From positions 1,736,001 to 1,800,000 of the forward strand of contig NZ_CP021059.1 of the NCBI RefSeq assembly GCF_002119805.1: 64,000 nucleotides of DNA. Direction: 5' to 3'. The notes beneath the pieces are model-generated. The model saw only the letters and a list, made by a program, of their open reading frames with translations, had not been told where the DNA came from and did no database searches. Positions 24,676-32,852 of this stretch are shown in pieces (positions within the stretch are counted from its first letter, which is position 1; each line of letters opens with the position of its first letter). Source of the DNA: Macrococcoides canis. Its GTDB lineage: Bacteria > Bacillota > Bacilli > Staphylococcales > Staphylococcaceae. The position numbers and the translations under genes are program-made.

Positions 24676-25884
24676 TTAACTATTCCATAGATCAATCAAT
24701 GCCTGAATCGAGAAGAATCCAGCGCCGATTGTTGCAAGTACTGCGACAATTCCTAAAATAAGTAACCACGTTGGATGTTTGTAATCTCCGACGATTCGTT
24801 TATTTTTAGATGCAATCAAGATTGCTGATAATGTAATCGGTAGGATTAATCCATTGAATGCGCCTGCTAAGATTAATAATTTAACTGGTTTTCCAATTGT
24901 TACGAATACGATTGTCGAGAATACGATAAAGATAATGATAACGATATTGTTGTATTTCGAGAATACCGGATGGAATCCTTTTAAGAATGATGCACTCGTA
25001 TATGCAGCACCAATTACCGATGTTAATGCTGCTGCTAATAATACTAATCCGAAGATACGTGGACCAATATCACCTAATGCATGCTGGAATGCTGATGCTG
25101 GTGGGTTTTCAGGGTTTAATGATACTCCTGTTGCCACTACTCCTAATACTGCTAAGAATAGGAAGAAACGCATCACACCTGTTGTAATGATCCCTAAGTT
25201 TGCTGCACGTGATACGAATGGTAAATTCTTCTGTCCGACCATGCCGTCATCAATTAGTCGGTGAGCCCCGGCGAATGTAATGTATCCACCTACTGTTCCT
25301 CCTACGATTGTAATAATCGGCATGATAAGTGCTGCCGGATTATCTGGTAATACCATCTTTGTTAATGCTTCTCCGTATGGTGGCTGCGTTTTAATCATAA
25401 CGAAAGCAACTGTCAGTAACATAAGTACGCCAAGAATCTGTGTGATAACGTCCATTACTTTCGCGCCACTTTTACTTGAGAAGATTAAGATTGCTAGGAT
25501 TGCTGTAATAACTGCGCCAAGTCGTACGTCGATTCCAAGTAAAGCATTGAATCCAAGTCCTGCTCCTGCGACGTTCCCGATGTTAAATGCGAGTCCGCCG
25601 AGTACGATTAATATTGCGATAAAGCTTCCTAATCCTTTGAATACTTCATTTGAAATATCTTGTCCACGTTTTCCTGTAACCGTCAGTACGCGCCATATAT
25701 TAAGCTGCGCCCCGATATCGATGATGATACTGATCAGGATAGCAAATGCAAAGCTTGCTAGATGCTGTTCTGTAAATACTGTTGTCTGCGTTAAGAACGC
25801 CGGCCCGATAGCAGATGTTGCCATCAGGAAGATTGCTCCGAAGAGTAACCTTTTCTGCGCTGCTGTCATTTTTGATTTTTCCAT
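24676..25884 (-). CDS. NRAMP-family transporter (YcsG-like)
   Basis: Integral membrane protein of 402 residues with about eleven hydrophobic segments. SAIGPAFLTQTTVFTEQ, then DIGAQLNIWRVLTVTGKRGQDI and TFAGAHRLIDDG resemble the YcsG branch of the NRAMP superfamily. In B. subtilis ycsG lies in the same cluster as pxpA. Canonical NRAMP metal-binding residues (DPGN, MPH) are not evident, so a substrate other than a divalent metal, for example 5-oxoproline, is plausible. It follows pxpA with 24 bp between and ends the operon. Confidence 0.82.
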   Translation of the reverse strand: MEKSKMTAAQKRLLFGAIFLMATSAIGPAFLTQTTVFTEQHLASFAFAILISIIIDIGAQLNIWRVLTVTGKRGQDISNEVFKGLGSFIAILIVLGGLAFNIGNVAGAGLGFNALLGIDVRLGAVITAILAILIFSSKSGAKVMDVITQILGVLMLLTVAFVMIKTQPPYGEALTKMVLPDNPAALIMPIITIVGGTVGGYITFAGAHRLIDDGMVGQKNLPFVSRAANLGIITTGVMRFFLFLAVLGVVATGVSLNPENPPASAFQHALGDIGPRIFGLVLLAAALTSVIGAAYTSASFLKGFHPVFSKYNNIVIIIFIVFSTIVFVTIGKPVKLLILAGAFNGLILPITLSAILIASKNKRIVGDYKHPTWLLILGIVAVLATIGAGFFSIQALIDLWNS

Positions 25885-25908
25885 AAATGTGCCCCTTTGT
25901 TTATTATT

Positions 25909-26661
25909 TTATATTGTTTGAATCTTGATTCCCTCTTTATTTAAAGCTTCGATAATTGCCTTTACAAATGCTAATGCTTCTGGTCCGTCGCCGTGAACAC
26001 AGATAGAGTCAGCCTGTAAGTCGATAAGCTTTCCTGTTTCTGTCTTTACCTGTTTGTCGCGTACCATGCGTAGCACATGTTCTACAGCAGCTTGCTGATC
26101 ATGGATCATCGCATTACTTTGCTTACGTGATACGAGTGTCCCTGCATCAGTGTAGTTGCGGTCGGCAAATACTTCGTTAATGGCAGTCATACCTTTGGCT
26201 TCTGCTGTTTTAACAAGCGTTCCACCTGAGATGCCCATAACTTTAAGTTCCGGGTTAAAGTTGTAGATGGCATTGACGATAGCATTTGCGAGTCCTTCAT
26301 TTCCACTCGTTGCGTTGTAGAGTGCGCCGTGTGGTTTCACATGATTCAGCTTCACGCCATGCTTCTTACAGAATGCATCGATGGCGCCTAGCTGATATGT
26401 CACTAAATGTTCGACTTCATCATTGCTCATATCAAGATTGCGACGGCCAAATCCTTGCAGATCTGGATATCCTGGATGTGCACCGATACCTGTACCATGT
26501 GCCTTACACAGTTCAATCGTCTGATTCAATACATTAAAGTCACCGGCATGCATCCCACAGGCGATATTCGCTGAAGTAATCAACGGTATGATCGCTTCAT
26601 CATTACCTATCTTATAGTTACCGAAACTTTCCCCTAAATCTGCATTTAAATCGATGTACAT
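25909..26661 (-). CDS. pxpA: 5-oxoprolinase subunit A (LamB/YcsF)
   Basis: 250 residues. With PxpB and PxpC it hydrolyses 5-oxo-L-proline to glutamate using ATP. Family motifs: [13 protein letters not shown] at the N-terminus, [48 protein letters not shown] and [10 protein letters not shown]. Strong GGAGG before ATG. It lies between accC and the transporter gene on one transcript. Confidence 0.95.
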   Translation of the reverse strand: MYIDLNADLGESFGNYKIGNDEAIIPLITSANIACGMHAGDFNVLNQTIELCKAHGTGIGAHPGYPDLQGFGRRNLDMSNDEVEHLVTYQLGAIDAFCKKHGVKLNHVKPHGALYNATSGNEGLANAIVNAIYNFNPELKVMGISGGTLVKTAEAKGMTAINEVFADRNYTDAGTLVSRKQSNAMIHDQQAAVEHVLRMVRDKQVKTETGKLIDLQADSICVHGDGPEALAFVKAIIEALNKEGIKIQTI

Positions 26662-26662
26662 A

Positions 26663-28012
26663 TTATCCCTCCAGGAAGTGATTTTTCTCTAAGAATTTAA
26701 TATCGACTAAGTTCTCATGATATCTTGGATGCTGTACGATACGATACTGGTAATCTAAATTCGTCTCGAATCCTGCGATTACTGTCTCATCAAGCGCTGC
26801 AAGCATCTTCTTAATCGCTCTGTCACGCGTCTTATCGAATGTAATAAATTTACCGATCATCGAATCATAAAATGGAGACACCATGCAGTTCGGATATAAG
26901 AATGTATCAATACGTACGCCCGGCCCTGCTGGCAGGTGAAGTGCAGTCACCTTACCTGGACTTGGTCTGAATCCATGCTGCGGATCTTCAGCATTAATAC
27001 GGCACTCCATACTGAATCCCATAATCTGAATCTCTTCTTGCTTCAGATCAAATTCATCATATAATGCAATCTTGAGCTGTGCTTCAATAATATCAACACC
27101 CGTTACCATCTCGGTCACCGTATGTTCTACTTGAACACGCGTATTCATTTCAAGGAAGTAGTATTCCTGCGTCTCTTCAACATATAGAAATTCCAGTGTC
27201 CCTGCACCACGATAGTTAATGTTCTTCGCTGCATTAACAGCATCCGTCGTCATGCGTGTGCGTACTTCATCAGGCACGATAACAGCAGGTGCTTCTTCGA
27301 TTAGTTTCTGGTTGTTACGCTGTATTGAGCAATCGCGGTCATATAGATGAACGGCGTCACCATGTCCGTCTCCAATAACTTGCACTTCGATATGTCGCGC
27401 TGTACGGATAAATTTCTCAATATAGACACGGTCATCTCCAAATGCTTTCTTTGCTTCGTTCTTTGCTGCATGGAATAAATTATCGAAATCTTCTTGTCTA
27501 CTGACGATACGCATACCTTTTCCGCCACCACCAGCAACCGCTTTAATTACAAGTGGTACACCGATTTCCTGCGCTTTTTCACGAGCTTCTTCGATTGTCG
27601 GGATGACGTCCTTCGAACCTGGAATAACAGGGACACCTGCTGAAATCATCGTCTTACGCGCTTCAGCTTTATCCCCCATCTTATCGATAGTCTCAGGCGT
27701 CGGTCCGATAAAGATGATGTCATGCTCTGCACAAAGGCGTGCAAACTTTGAATTCTCCGCTAAGAAACCGTATCCTGGATGGATGGCATCCGCATGTGTA
27801 ATCTCTGCTGCGGCAATGATGTTATTCATATTCAGATAGCTTTCAGTTGAACTTGCTGGTCCGATACAGATGGCTTCATCTGCAAGTGCAACGTGTAAGC
27901 TATCAGCATCTGTATTGGAATAAACTGCGACCGTCTTGATGCCGAGTTTCTTACATGATCTGATAATACGAATCGCTATTTCCCCGCGATTCGCGATGAG
28001 TACCTTCTTCAA
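26663..28012 (-). CDS. accC: Biotin carboxylase (accC-type) in the pxp operon
   Basis: 449 residues. ATP-grasp biotin carboxylase: [17 protein letters not shown] at the N-terminus, GYGFLAEN, the glycine-rich [15 protein letters not shown]-binding loop, [17 protein letters not shown] and MECRINAED. It starts with TTG at 28012 (GGGGG upstream). It charges the carrier encoded next door. Its placement in the 5-oxoprolinase operon suggests a dedicated carboxylation step or partner, a linkage also known from S. aureus, not fatty acid synthesis. Confidence 0.93.
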   Translation of the reverse strand: MKKVLIANRGEIAIRIIRSCKKLGIKTVAVYSNTDADSLHVALADEAICIGPASSTESYLNMNNIIAAAEITHADAIHPGYGFLAENSKFARLCAEHDIIFIGPTPETIDKMGDKAEARKTMISAGVPVIPGSKDVIPTIEEAREKAQEIGVPLVIKAVAGGGGKGMRIVSRQEDFDNLFHAAKNEAKKAFGDDRVYIEKFIRTARHIEVQVIGDGHGDAVHLYDRDCSIQRNNQKLIEEAPAVIVPDEVRTRMTTDAVNAAKNINYRGAGTLEFLYVEETQEYYFLEMNTRVQVEHTVTEMVTGVDIIEAQLKIALYDEFDLKQEEIQIMGFSMECRINAEDPQHGFRPSPGKVTALHLPAGPGVRIDTFLYPNCMVSPFYDSMIGKFITFDKTRDRAIKKMLAALDETVIAGFETNLDYQYRIVQHPRYHENLVDIKFLEKNHFLEG

Positions 28013-28024
28013 CGTATTTCCCCC

Positions 28025-28456
28025 TTACTTCTCTTTAATGCGTACAAGTGGCTCGTCATATGCAACAGCAGTACCATTTTGTACGAAGATTTCTTCGATT
28101 GTACCGTCAACATCTGCATATACGTCGTTCATTACCTTCATCGCTTCAATAATACCGATGCGGTCACCTTTTTCAACTTTATCTCCTACACGGATAAAAG
28201 GTTCCTTCGATGTTTCATCCTGCATATTATAGTACGTTCCGACAAGCTGAGATTTCTGGATGTGATCGCCATGAACCATCTCCTGAACTTCTCCTTGTAC
28301 TTGAGGGGCACCAGCAACTGGCGCTTGCGGTACATACTGAATCTCCTGAACCGCTTTCTCTACATAATATTCGTCTTTACCTGATTTTACTTTAATGATC
28401 TTTAAATCATTATCATTCATCATATCAATTAATTGCTGTAACTTTTCTGAATTCAT
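28025..28456 (-). CDS. accB: Biotin carboxyl carrier protein in the pxp operon
   Basis: 143 residues. The C-terminal biotinyl domain has the EAMKVMND lipoyl/biotinyl site and GDRIGIIEAMK context, with a thumb-like segment; the N-terminal part is a linker with Pro/Ala-rich PQAPVAGAPQ. It lies between pxpC and accC in the operon. The Met-Lys-Met-type site here is MKV, which still presents the target lysine. Confidence 0.92.
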   Translation of the reverse strand: MNSEKLQQLIDMMNDNDLKIIKVKSGKDEYYVEKAVQEIQYVPQAPVAGAPQVQGEVQEMVHGDHIQKSQLVGTYYNMQDETSKEPFIRVGDKVEKGDRIGIIEAMKVMNDVYADVDGTIEEIFVQNGTAVAYDEPLVRIKEK

Positions 28457-28457
28457 T

Positions 28458-29426
28458 TTACTCCGCCCTTTGTATTAATTTTTGGATTCTGTCGCTCGTA
28501 TGTCTAACATCATACGCATGTAACCCAACTTCATTGATAATGCTCATCATCTTCTTCTTTTCTTCGATTGCTTCTTCAAGCGTTCCTTCTACTAGACGCA
28601 CTTCACTTCCTGGTGCTTTTTGTACAAGCGTCGGGATGTCTGCAAAGTACACTGTTCCAATCTTGGCATATCCGCCGACTGTCTGACGGTCGTTCAGCAG
28701 AATAATCGGCTGTCCATCAGAGGCAACTTGAATGCTTCCAAGCTGTACAGGTTCTGAGATAATGTCATAGTTTGTCTTCACTTGCAGAGGTTCACCTTCT
28801 AGACGCATCCCCATGCGGTCGGACATATTAGATATTTCATAAGTGTTCAGCAATGTCTCATGTATATTCTTGAAACGATTGTACTGACGTCCTGGTATAA
28901 AACGAATTGTACTTACCTTATCGATAAAATGAGTTGATAGACGCTGCGTCTTGCTATGCTCAGGCTTATTGAACTCGAGAATATCATCTTTACGTAACGT
29001 ACGCCCTTCGACACCACCGATACCAATCTTAGTGTGTGTTGCGTAACTATCATTCACCTTGTCCAGCTTAAAGCCATTCTTTACAGTTAAATACGTTCTG
29101 TAGCCGTTCTTCACTGCTTTAAAAGTTAAGATATCTCCGGCTTCAGCGTTATGTACTGCACGATTTTCTACAGGCGTATCATTAAGTTCTGCAAGCATGT
29201 TACCTCCTGAAATTACAAATGCACATGCTTCTTCAAACTTAAATATACCGCCTTGCATCGTCATCTCGATACTCATAAATTCTTCATTGCCGAGCAGAAG
29301 ATTACCGAACATCACTGCACGATAATCCATACCACCAGAAGGGCTGAGACCAATATTCTGATAGCCAAAACGACCGAGGTCCTGGATGGTAGTGAATAAT
29401 CCTGGGTTAATGACTTGTAATCCCAT
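28458..29426 (-). CDS. pxpC: 5-oxoprolinase subunit C
   Basis: 322 residues, the carbamoyltransferase/KipA-like subunit: VINPGLFTTIQDLGRFGYQNIGLSPSGGMDYRA at the N-terminus, SDRMGMRLEG and PVQLGSIQVASDGQPIILLNDRQTVGGY. AAGGAGG precedes ATG. It abuts pxpB, sharing the nucleotide at 29426, so the two are coupled. Confidence 0.94.
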   Translation of the reverse strand: MGLQVINPGLFTTIQDLGRFGYQNIGLSPSGGMDYRAVMFGNLLLGNEEFMSIEMTMQGGIFKFEEACAFVISGGNMLAELNDTPVENRAVHNAEAGDILTFKAVKNGYRTYLTVKNGFKLDKVNDSYATHTKIGIGGVEGRTLRKDDILEFNKPEHSKTQRLSTHFIDKVSTIRFIPGRQYNRFKNIHETLLNTYEISNMSDRMGMRLEGEPLQVKTNYDIISEPVQLGSIQVASDGQPIILLNDRQTVGGYAKIGTVYFADIPTLVQKAPGSEVRLVEGTLEEAIEEKKKMMSIINEVGLHAYDVRHTSDRIQKLIQRAE

Positions 29427-30136
29427 TAGTGTGCCTCCTTAACTTCAATTTCGTACGTACCCGCTTCTACTTGACGCTTAATCTCGTCAAACTGCTCAAG
29501 TGTAATCGGTTCATACTTAATATAATCACCCGCTTCATAATAAACGACAGGTTCTCTATTTGGGTCATAGAGTTTCAGCGGTGTCTGTCCGATAATATTC
29601 CAGCCACCCGGTGACTGAAGTGGATACATCCCTGTCTGATTTGCAGCGATACCGACTGACCCTGCTGGAATCTCTTTTCTAGGAGAAGATCTGCGCGGCG
29701 TTGCAATACGCTCGTCCAGACCACCAAGATACGGGAATCCCGGCATAAAGCCTAACATATACACTAAATATTCATTTTCAGAATGAATCTGAATCACTTC
29801 TTCTGTCGTTAATTTATGTGCTGCTGCAAGTTCTTCAAGATCAAGCGCATACTTTTTGTCATAACATACAGGTATTACAAATGTACGTTTTTTTTCAGTC
29901 TTGCTGTCAGCTATCTTTAATTCTGAAATTGTCTTTTTCAGCTCATCATGTGAAGTTACTTCATCATTAAAGTATATTACTAAAGTGTTGTAGGAATTTA
30001 CCAGTTCTGTTACCCCTTCAATCTGTGCCTGCTCAATCGCACGACTTAATGCAATCACAGATTTATTAATATCAGGCGCGATTTTTTCTTCAAATACGCA
30101 GCTGATACAATTTTCACTAACATCGAAAAATTTCAT
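29426..30136 (-). CDS. pxpB: 5-oxoprolinase subunit B
   Basis: 236 residues, KipI-like: LVYMLGFMPGFPYLGGLDERIATPRRSSPRKEIPAGSVGIAANQTGMYPLQSPGGWNIIGQTPL is the characteristic block. I start at ATG 30136 (AAAGGGG upstream) rather than the open frame 13 codons earlier, which has no ribosome site. It is the first gene of the six-gene operon pxpB-pxpC-accB-accC-pxpA-transporter. Confidence 0.93.
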   Translation of the reverse strand: MKFFDVSENCISCVFEEKIAPDINKSVIALSRAIEQAQIEGVTELVNSYNTLVIYFNDEVTSHDELKKTISELKIADSKTEKKRTFVIPVCYDKKYALDLEELAAAHKLTTEEVIQIHSENEYLVYMLGFMPGFPYLGGLDERIATPRRSSPRKEIPAGSVGIAANQTGMYPLQSPGGWNIIGQTPLKLYDPNREPVVYYEAGDYIKYEPITLEQFDEIKRQVEAGTYEIEVKEAH

Positions 30137-30212
30137 GATGTAACCCCTTTCTTTGCAATATAAATATGTTACCATAATTTTCTGATTATTAGAAACTATT
30201 TTTTTCTTTCAT

Positions 30213-30224
30213 TTAACGCGTTAA
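30213..30224. promoter_or_regulatory. Perfect 12-bp palindrome upstream of pxpB
   Basis: TTAACGCGTTAA, 77 bp upstream of the pxpB start on its promoter side. Candidate operator, with no further evidence. Confidence 0.3.
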
Positions 30225-30254
30225 GGCGACTATACGAGCGTGCAGAGGTGGCTG

Positions 30255-30318
30255 CGAATTTGGTGCCGTGCTAATTTGATCTGGTTTTCCTCGCGCGAAT
30301 TTGGCGCCGTGCCAATTT
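30255..30318. repeat. Two diverged copies of the 41-bp array unit
   Basis: GAATTTGGTGCCGTG at 30255 and GAATTTGGCGCCGTGCC at 30297, 42 bp apart, match the core of the arrays at 22.4 and 24.3 kb. The gap 30137-30925 otherwise contains a terminator and the large array described separately. Confidence 0.8.
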
Positions 30319-30351
30319 CATACATCAATTCTCTTCCCTTTATATCAAAAT

Positions 30352-30382
30352 AAAAAACCCTCCCGACATAAATTCGGGAGAG
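30352..30382 (-). terminator. Minus-strand terminator
   Basis: CTCCCGA (30360-30366) pairs with TCGGGAG (30374-30380). The A-run 30352-30357 gives the U-tract. It is the first minus-strand terminator after the transaldolase gene, beyond the 41-bp array. Confidence 0.7.
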
Positions 30383-30431
30383 CTCAAATTATTTCAATCC
30401 AAATGTATTCAATTGTGTAACCTGTATGCTC

Positions 30432-30870
30432 GAGTGGCCGTTAGTCGGACACTCGGACGTGTTTGGGTGCGCGAGTGGCCGTTTTCCGGACACTCAGCCC
30501 TATTTGGGTACGCGAGTGGCCGTTTCCCGGACACTCAGACGTGTTTGGGTACGCGAGTGGCCGTTTTCCGGACACTCAGACGTGTTTGGGTGCGCGAGTG
30601 GCCGTTTTCCGGACACTCGGCCATATTTGGGTACGCGAGTGGCCGTTTTCCGGACACTCAGACGTGTTTTCGTGCGCGAGTGGCCGTTTTCCGGACACTC
30701 AGCCCTATTTGAGTGCGCGAGTGGCCGTTAGTCGGACACTCGGACGTGTTTGGGTGCGCGAGTGGCCGTTTTCCGGACACTCAGACGTGTTTTCGTGCGC
30801 GAGTGGCCGTCTTTCGGACACTCAGCCCTATTTGGGTACGCGAGTGGCCGCTTTTCGGACACTCGCGCAC
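30432..30870. repeat. Tandem array, 11 x 41 bp with a hairpin in each unit
   Basis: Units begin at 30432, 30473, 30514, 30555, 30596, 30637, 30678, 30719, 30760, 30801 and 30842, always 41 bp apart; the last is truncated. Each opens GAGTGGCCG and reaches CGGACACTC, forming a 9-bp inverted repeat with one mismatch around a 4-5 nt loop, followed by a variable spacer of a few types (AGACGTGTTTGGGTGCGC, AGCCCTATTTGGGTACGC and others). Unit 8 repeats unit 1 and unit 9 repeats unit 6. Confidence 0.97.
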
Positions 30871-30876
30871 ATCACC

Positions 30877-30908
30877 CATTCACTCATTCACTCATTCACT
30901 CATTCACC
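30877..30908. repeat. Microsatellite, 4 x 8 bp
   Basis: CATTCACT repeated four times (last copy CATTCACC), directly between the 41-bp array and the transaldolase stop codon. Confidence 0.9.
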
Positions 30909-30925
30909 CAATCGCCACAAATCAA

Positions 30926-31636
30926 TTATAAAATACTCAAGCCGCTTGCTTTAATGTCTTTTTCGAAGCCTTTTACTGTATCTACCGAAAGTTCATTAAT
31001 GTCACGCCCGATATTCGGGATTTTATTCACAACATCTGCTGGACACGTAATAATATCACAGCCGATTTCGTCAGCCTGAATGACATTCAATAATTCACGG
31101 CAGCTTGCCCATAATAACTTCACGCCGTCTTTACTGTGACAAACTTCAACAGACTGCTTCATTAAAGGCATCGGATCTACACCTGTATCCGCGATACGTC
31201 CGGCAAATACTGAAACGTATGATTCAACGCCTGGTTTAATCGCATCCACGATTTCTTTTACTTGTTCAATCGTATATACCGCAGTGATATTCAGTTTAAT
31301 ATCTTGTTCAGATAAGCGTTTGATGAGTGGAATCATTGACTCACCTTTCGTGTTCACAACTGGAATCTTAACGAATACATTTTCACCAAATGACTCGATA
31401 ATTGCTGCTTCTTTCTCCATCGTCACCATATCGTCACCGAACACTTCAAATGAAATCGATGCGTCAGGGATTGCTTCTACTGCTGCCTTTGCGAATGATG
31501 TATAATCTTCTACTCCTGCTTTAGCCATTAATGATGGGTTCGTCGTAAAGCCATCCACCGTCTTGTTCTGATATGCTGCTTTCATCTGATTAATATCGGC
31601 ACCATCTGCGAATACTTGAACGTTTAACTTAGTCAT
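30926..31636 (-). CDS. Transaldolase / fructose-6-phosphate aldolase family
   Basis: 236 residues. Small transaldolase-family enzyme of the pentose phosphate pathway. Seen: VFADGADINQMK, GFTTNPSLMAKAG (about 29-41), the Schiff-base lysine in NVFVKIPVV (K90), LNITAVYTIEQ and SVFAGRIADTGVDP. GAGGAGG before ATG 31636 decides the start, 16 codons inside the longest frame. Whether it acts as transaldolase or aldolase cannot be read from the sequence; the staphylococcal homologue of this size is annotated as transaldolase. Confidence 0.9.
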   Translation of the reverse strand: MTKLNVQVFADGADINQMKAAYQNKTVDGFTTNPSLMAKAGVEDYTSFAKAAVEAIPDASISFEVFGDDMVTMEKEAAIIESFGENVFVKIPVVNTKGESMIPLIKRLSEQDIKLNITAVYTIEQVKEIVDAIKPGVESYVSVFAGRIADTGVDPMPLMKQSVEVCHSKDGVKLLWASCRELLNVIQADEIGCDIITCPADVVNKIPNIGRDINELSVDTVKGFEKDIKASGLSIL

Positions 31637-31770
31637 AATTGACCTCCTCATGATTGATATCTTTATTATATCAATTTCTTTCATGTACGCTACTTTGACA
31701 ACTTATAAAAAAACAATACGGAACAATATAAATATGATAAAATATAAGAATTAAAATATGGAGGTTTATC

Positions 31771-32067
31771 ATGAAAGGAAATAAATACGTCTATCTGTCC
31801 ATATTCTTCGTCCTTTTAAGTATCATATGTAATGGCTACAATCCTTTAATGTCTATGCTATTTGGTTCTTTAAAGTCTATCGTCTTGTTTACAGGGATCG
31901 CCAACTGCATTATGCTGATCATCAGTATCGTAATGATCGATAAAGGACTGAAAAGTGAGCTATCGTCAGGTGTTCGAAAAGTTGCAAAAGTGTGGCCATT
32001 TGTCATACTGATCGTTATTTTATTACAGTTATTAAGTATTTTGATATTGTTCGGTATTTTAGGATAG
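31771..32067 (+). CDS. Hypothetical membrane protein (98 aa)
   Basis: Three hydrophobic segments (about 7-25, 38-57 and 70-95) and little else. GGAGG lies upstream of ATG. A terminator follows at once, so it is separate from crcB. Not recognised. Confidence 0.6.
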   Translation: MKGNKYVYLSIFFVLLSIICNGYNPLMSMLFGSLKSIVLFTGIANCIMLIISIVMIDKGLKSELSSGVRKVAKVWPFVILIVILLQLLSILILFGILG

Positions 32068-32088
32068 GACTGTTGTCCTGTCCTTTTA
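32062..32088 (+). terminator. Terminator of the small membrane protein gene
   Basis: GGATAGGAC pairs with GTCCTGTCC (one wobble), loop TGTT, followed by TTTTATT. Confidence 0.7.
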
Positions 32089-32105
32089 TTATAGGAGGTT
32101 GAAAT

Positions 32106-32441
32106 ATGCTATTTATCGTGATGAGCATGCTCGGTGCCGCGAGTAGATACGGCTTCAGCTTAATCTTCGAAAATATATGGGCTACACTATTTGTCAACGT
32201 GATCGGGGCTTTCTTAATGGGTTATAGTTCCACTGCATTAAAAACACGCTTACACCCCCGCCATTATAAAGCGATGACGTCTGGGTTTCTTGGCAGCTTC
32301 ACAACATTTTCAACGATGAGTAAAGAAACGTATGTATTAGTTACTACAGGCGCGTATCCGATGCTCGCACTGTATCTCGTGCTTACTATCGTCGGTGGAT
32401 TTCTGCTCTGCCTTCTCGGTGTAAAGGCAGGTGCACAATGA
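32106..32441 (+). CDS. crcB: Fluoride channel subunit CrcB (first)
   Basis: 111 residues with four hydrophobic helices, FVNVIGAFLMGYSS and GFLGSFTTFSTMSKET, the family's pore motif. Exports fluoride as a dimer across the membrane. It overlaps the second crcB gene by ATGA, so the two subunits probably form a heterodimer in antiparallel topology. I see no fluoride riboswitch upstream. Confidence 0.92.
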   Translation: MLFIVMSMLGAASRYGFSLIFENIWATLFVNVIGAFLMGYSSTALKTRLHPRHYKAMTSGFLGSFTTFSTMSKETYVLVTTGAYPMLALYLVLTIVGGFLLCLLGVKAGAQ

Positions 32442-32770
32442 TTCTTGTAATGCTTGGTGCTCCTATCGGGGCTTACTTAAGATTATTACTCAGCAAATAT
32501 AACGATGTATATCCGACTGGGACGCTTATTGCGAACCTGCTCGGGTCATTACTGCTCGGACTATGTGCGGCATTAAGCGATGGCTGGAGTTTATGGATAT
32601 GCATCGGTATACTCGGCAGCTTCACGACATTTTCTACACTCAATCTTGAACTTGTTACACTTTGGCAGTCGAATAAACGAAAGTGTCTTAACTACGCGCT
32701 TACAAGCTATATATTCGGACCCTTACTGTTTGCTGTCGGCTATTTGTTAATGCACATTACAAAATTGTAA
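32438..32770 (+). CDS. crcB: Fluoride channel subunit CrcB (second)
   Basis: 110 residues, four hydrophobic helices, GTLIANLLGSLLLGL and GILGSFTTFSTLNLEL. Start overlaps the first crcB stop. It differs enough from the first subunit to suggest a dual-topology pair. Confidence 0.92.
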   Translation: MILVMLGAPIGAYLRLLLSKYNDVYPTGTLIANLLGSLLLGLCAALSDGWSLWICIGILGSFTTFSTLNLELVTLWQSNKRKCLNYALTSYIFGPLLFAVGYLLMHITKL

Positions 32771-32852
32771 TTTTTTTGTGAATACAGTAGTAATTTTCTA
32801 GATTTATCATATCATTAATATGTAACACAAATTTACATATGGAGGAACACCG

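Noticed and set aside
22438-30870. CRISPR array
   Set aside because: Units are tandem with no unique spacers of separate origin, variation is shared between units, and no cas genes are in the window.
30413-30954. Long open frames in three frames across the 41-bp array
   Set aside because: The period (41) is not a multiple of 3 and the unit lacks stops, so every frame is open; there are no ribosome sites and the products are the same repeat read in different frames.
32068-32105. Fluoride riboswitch upstream of crcB
   Set aside because: The interval contains only a terminator and ribosome site; no aptamer core seen.
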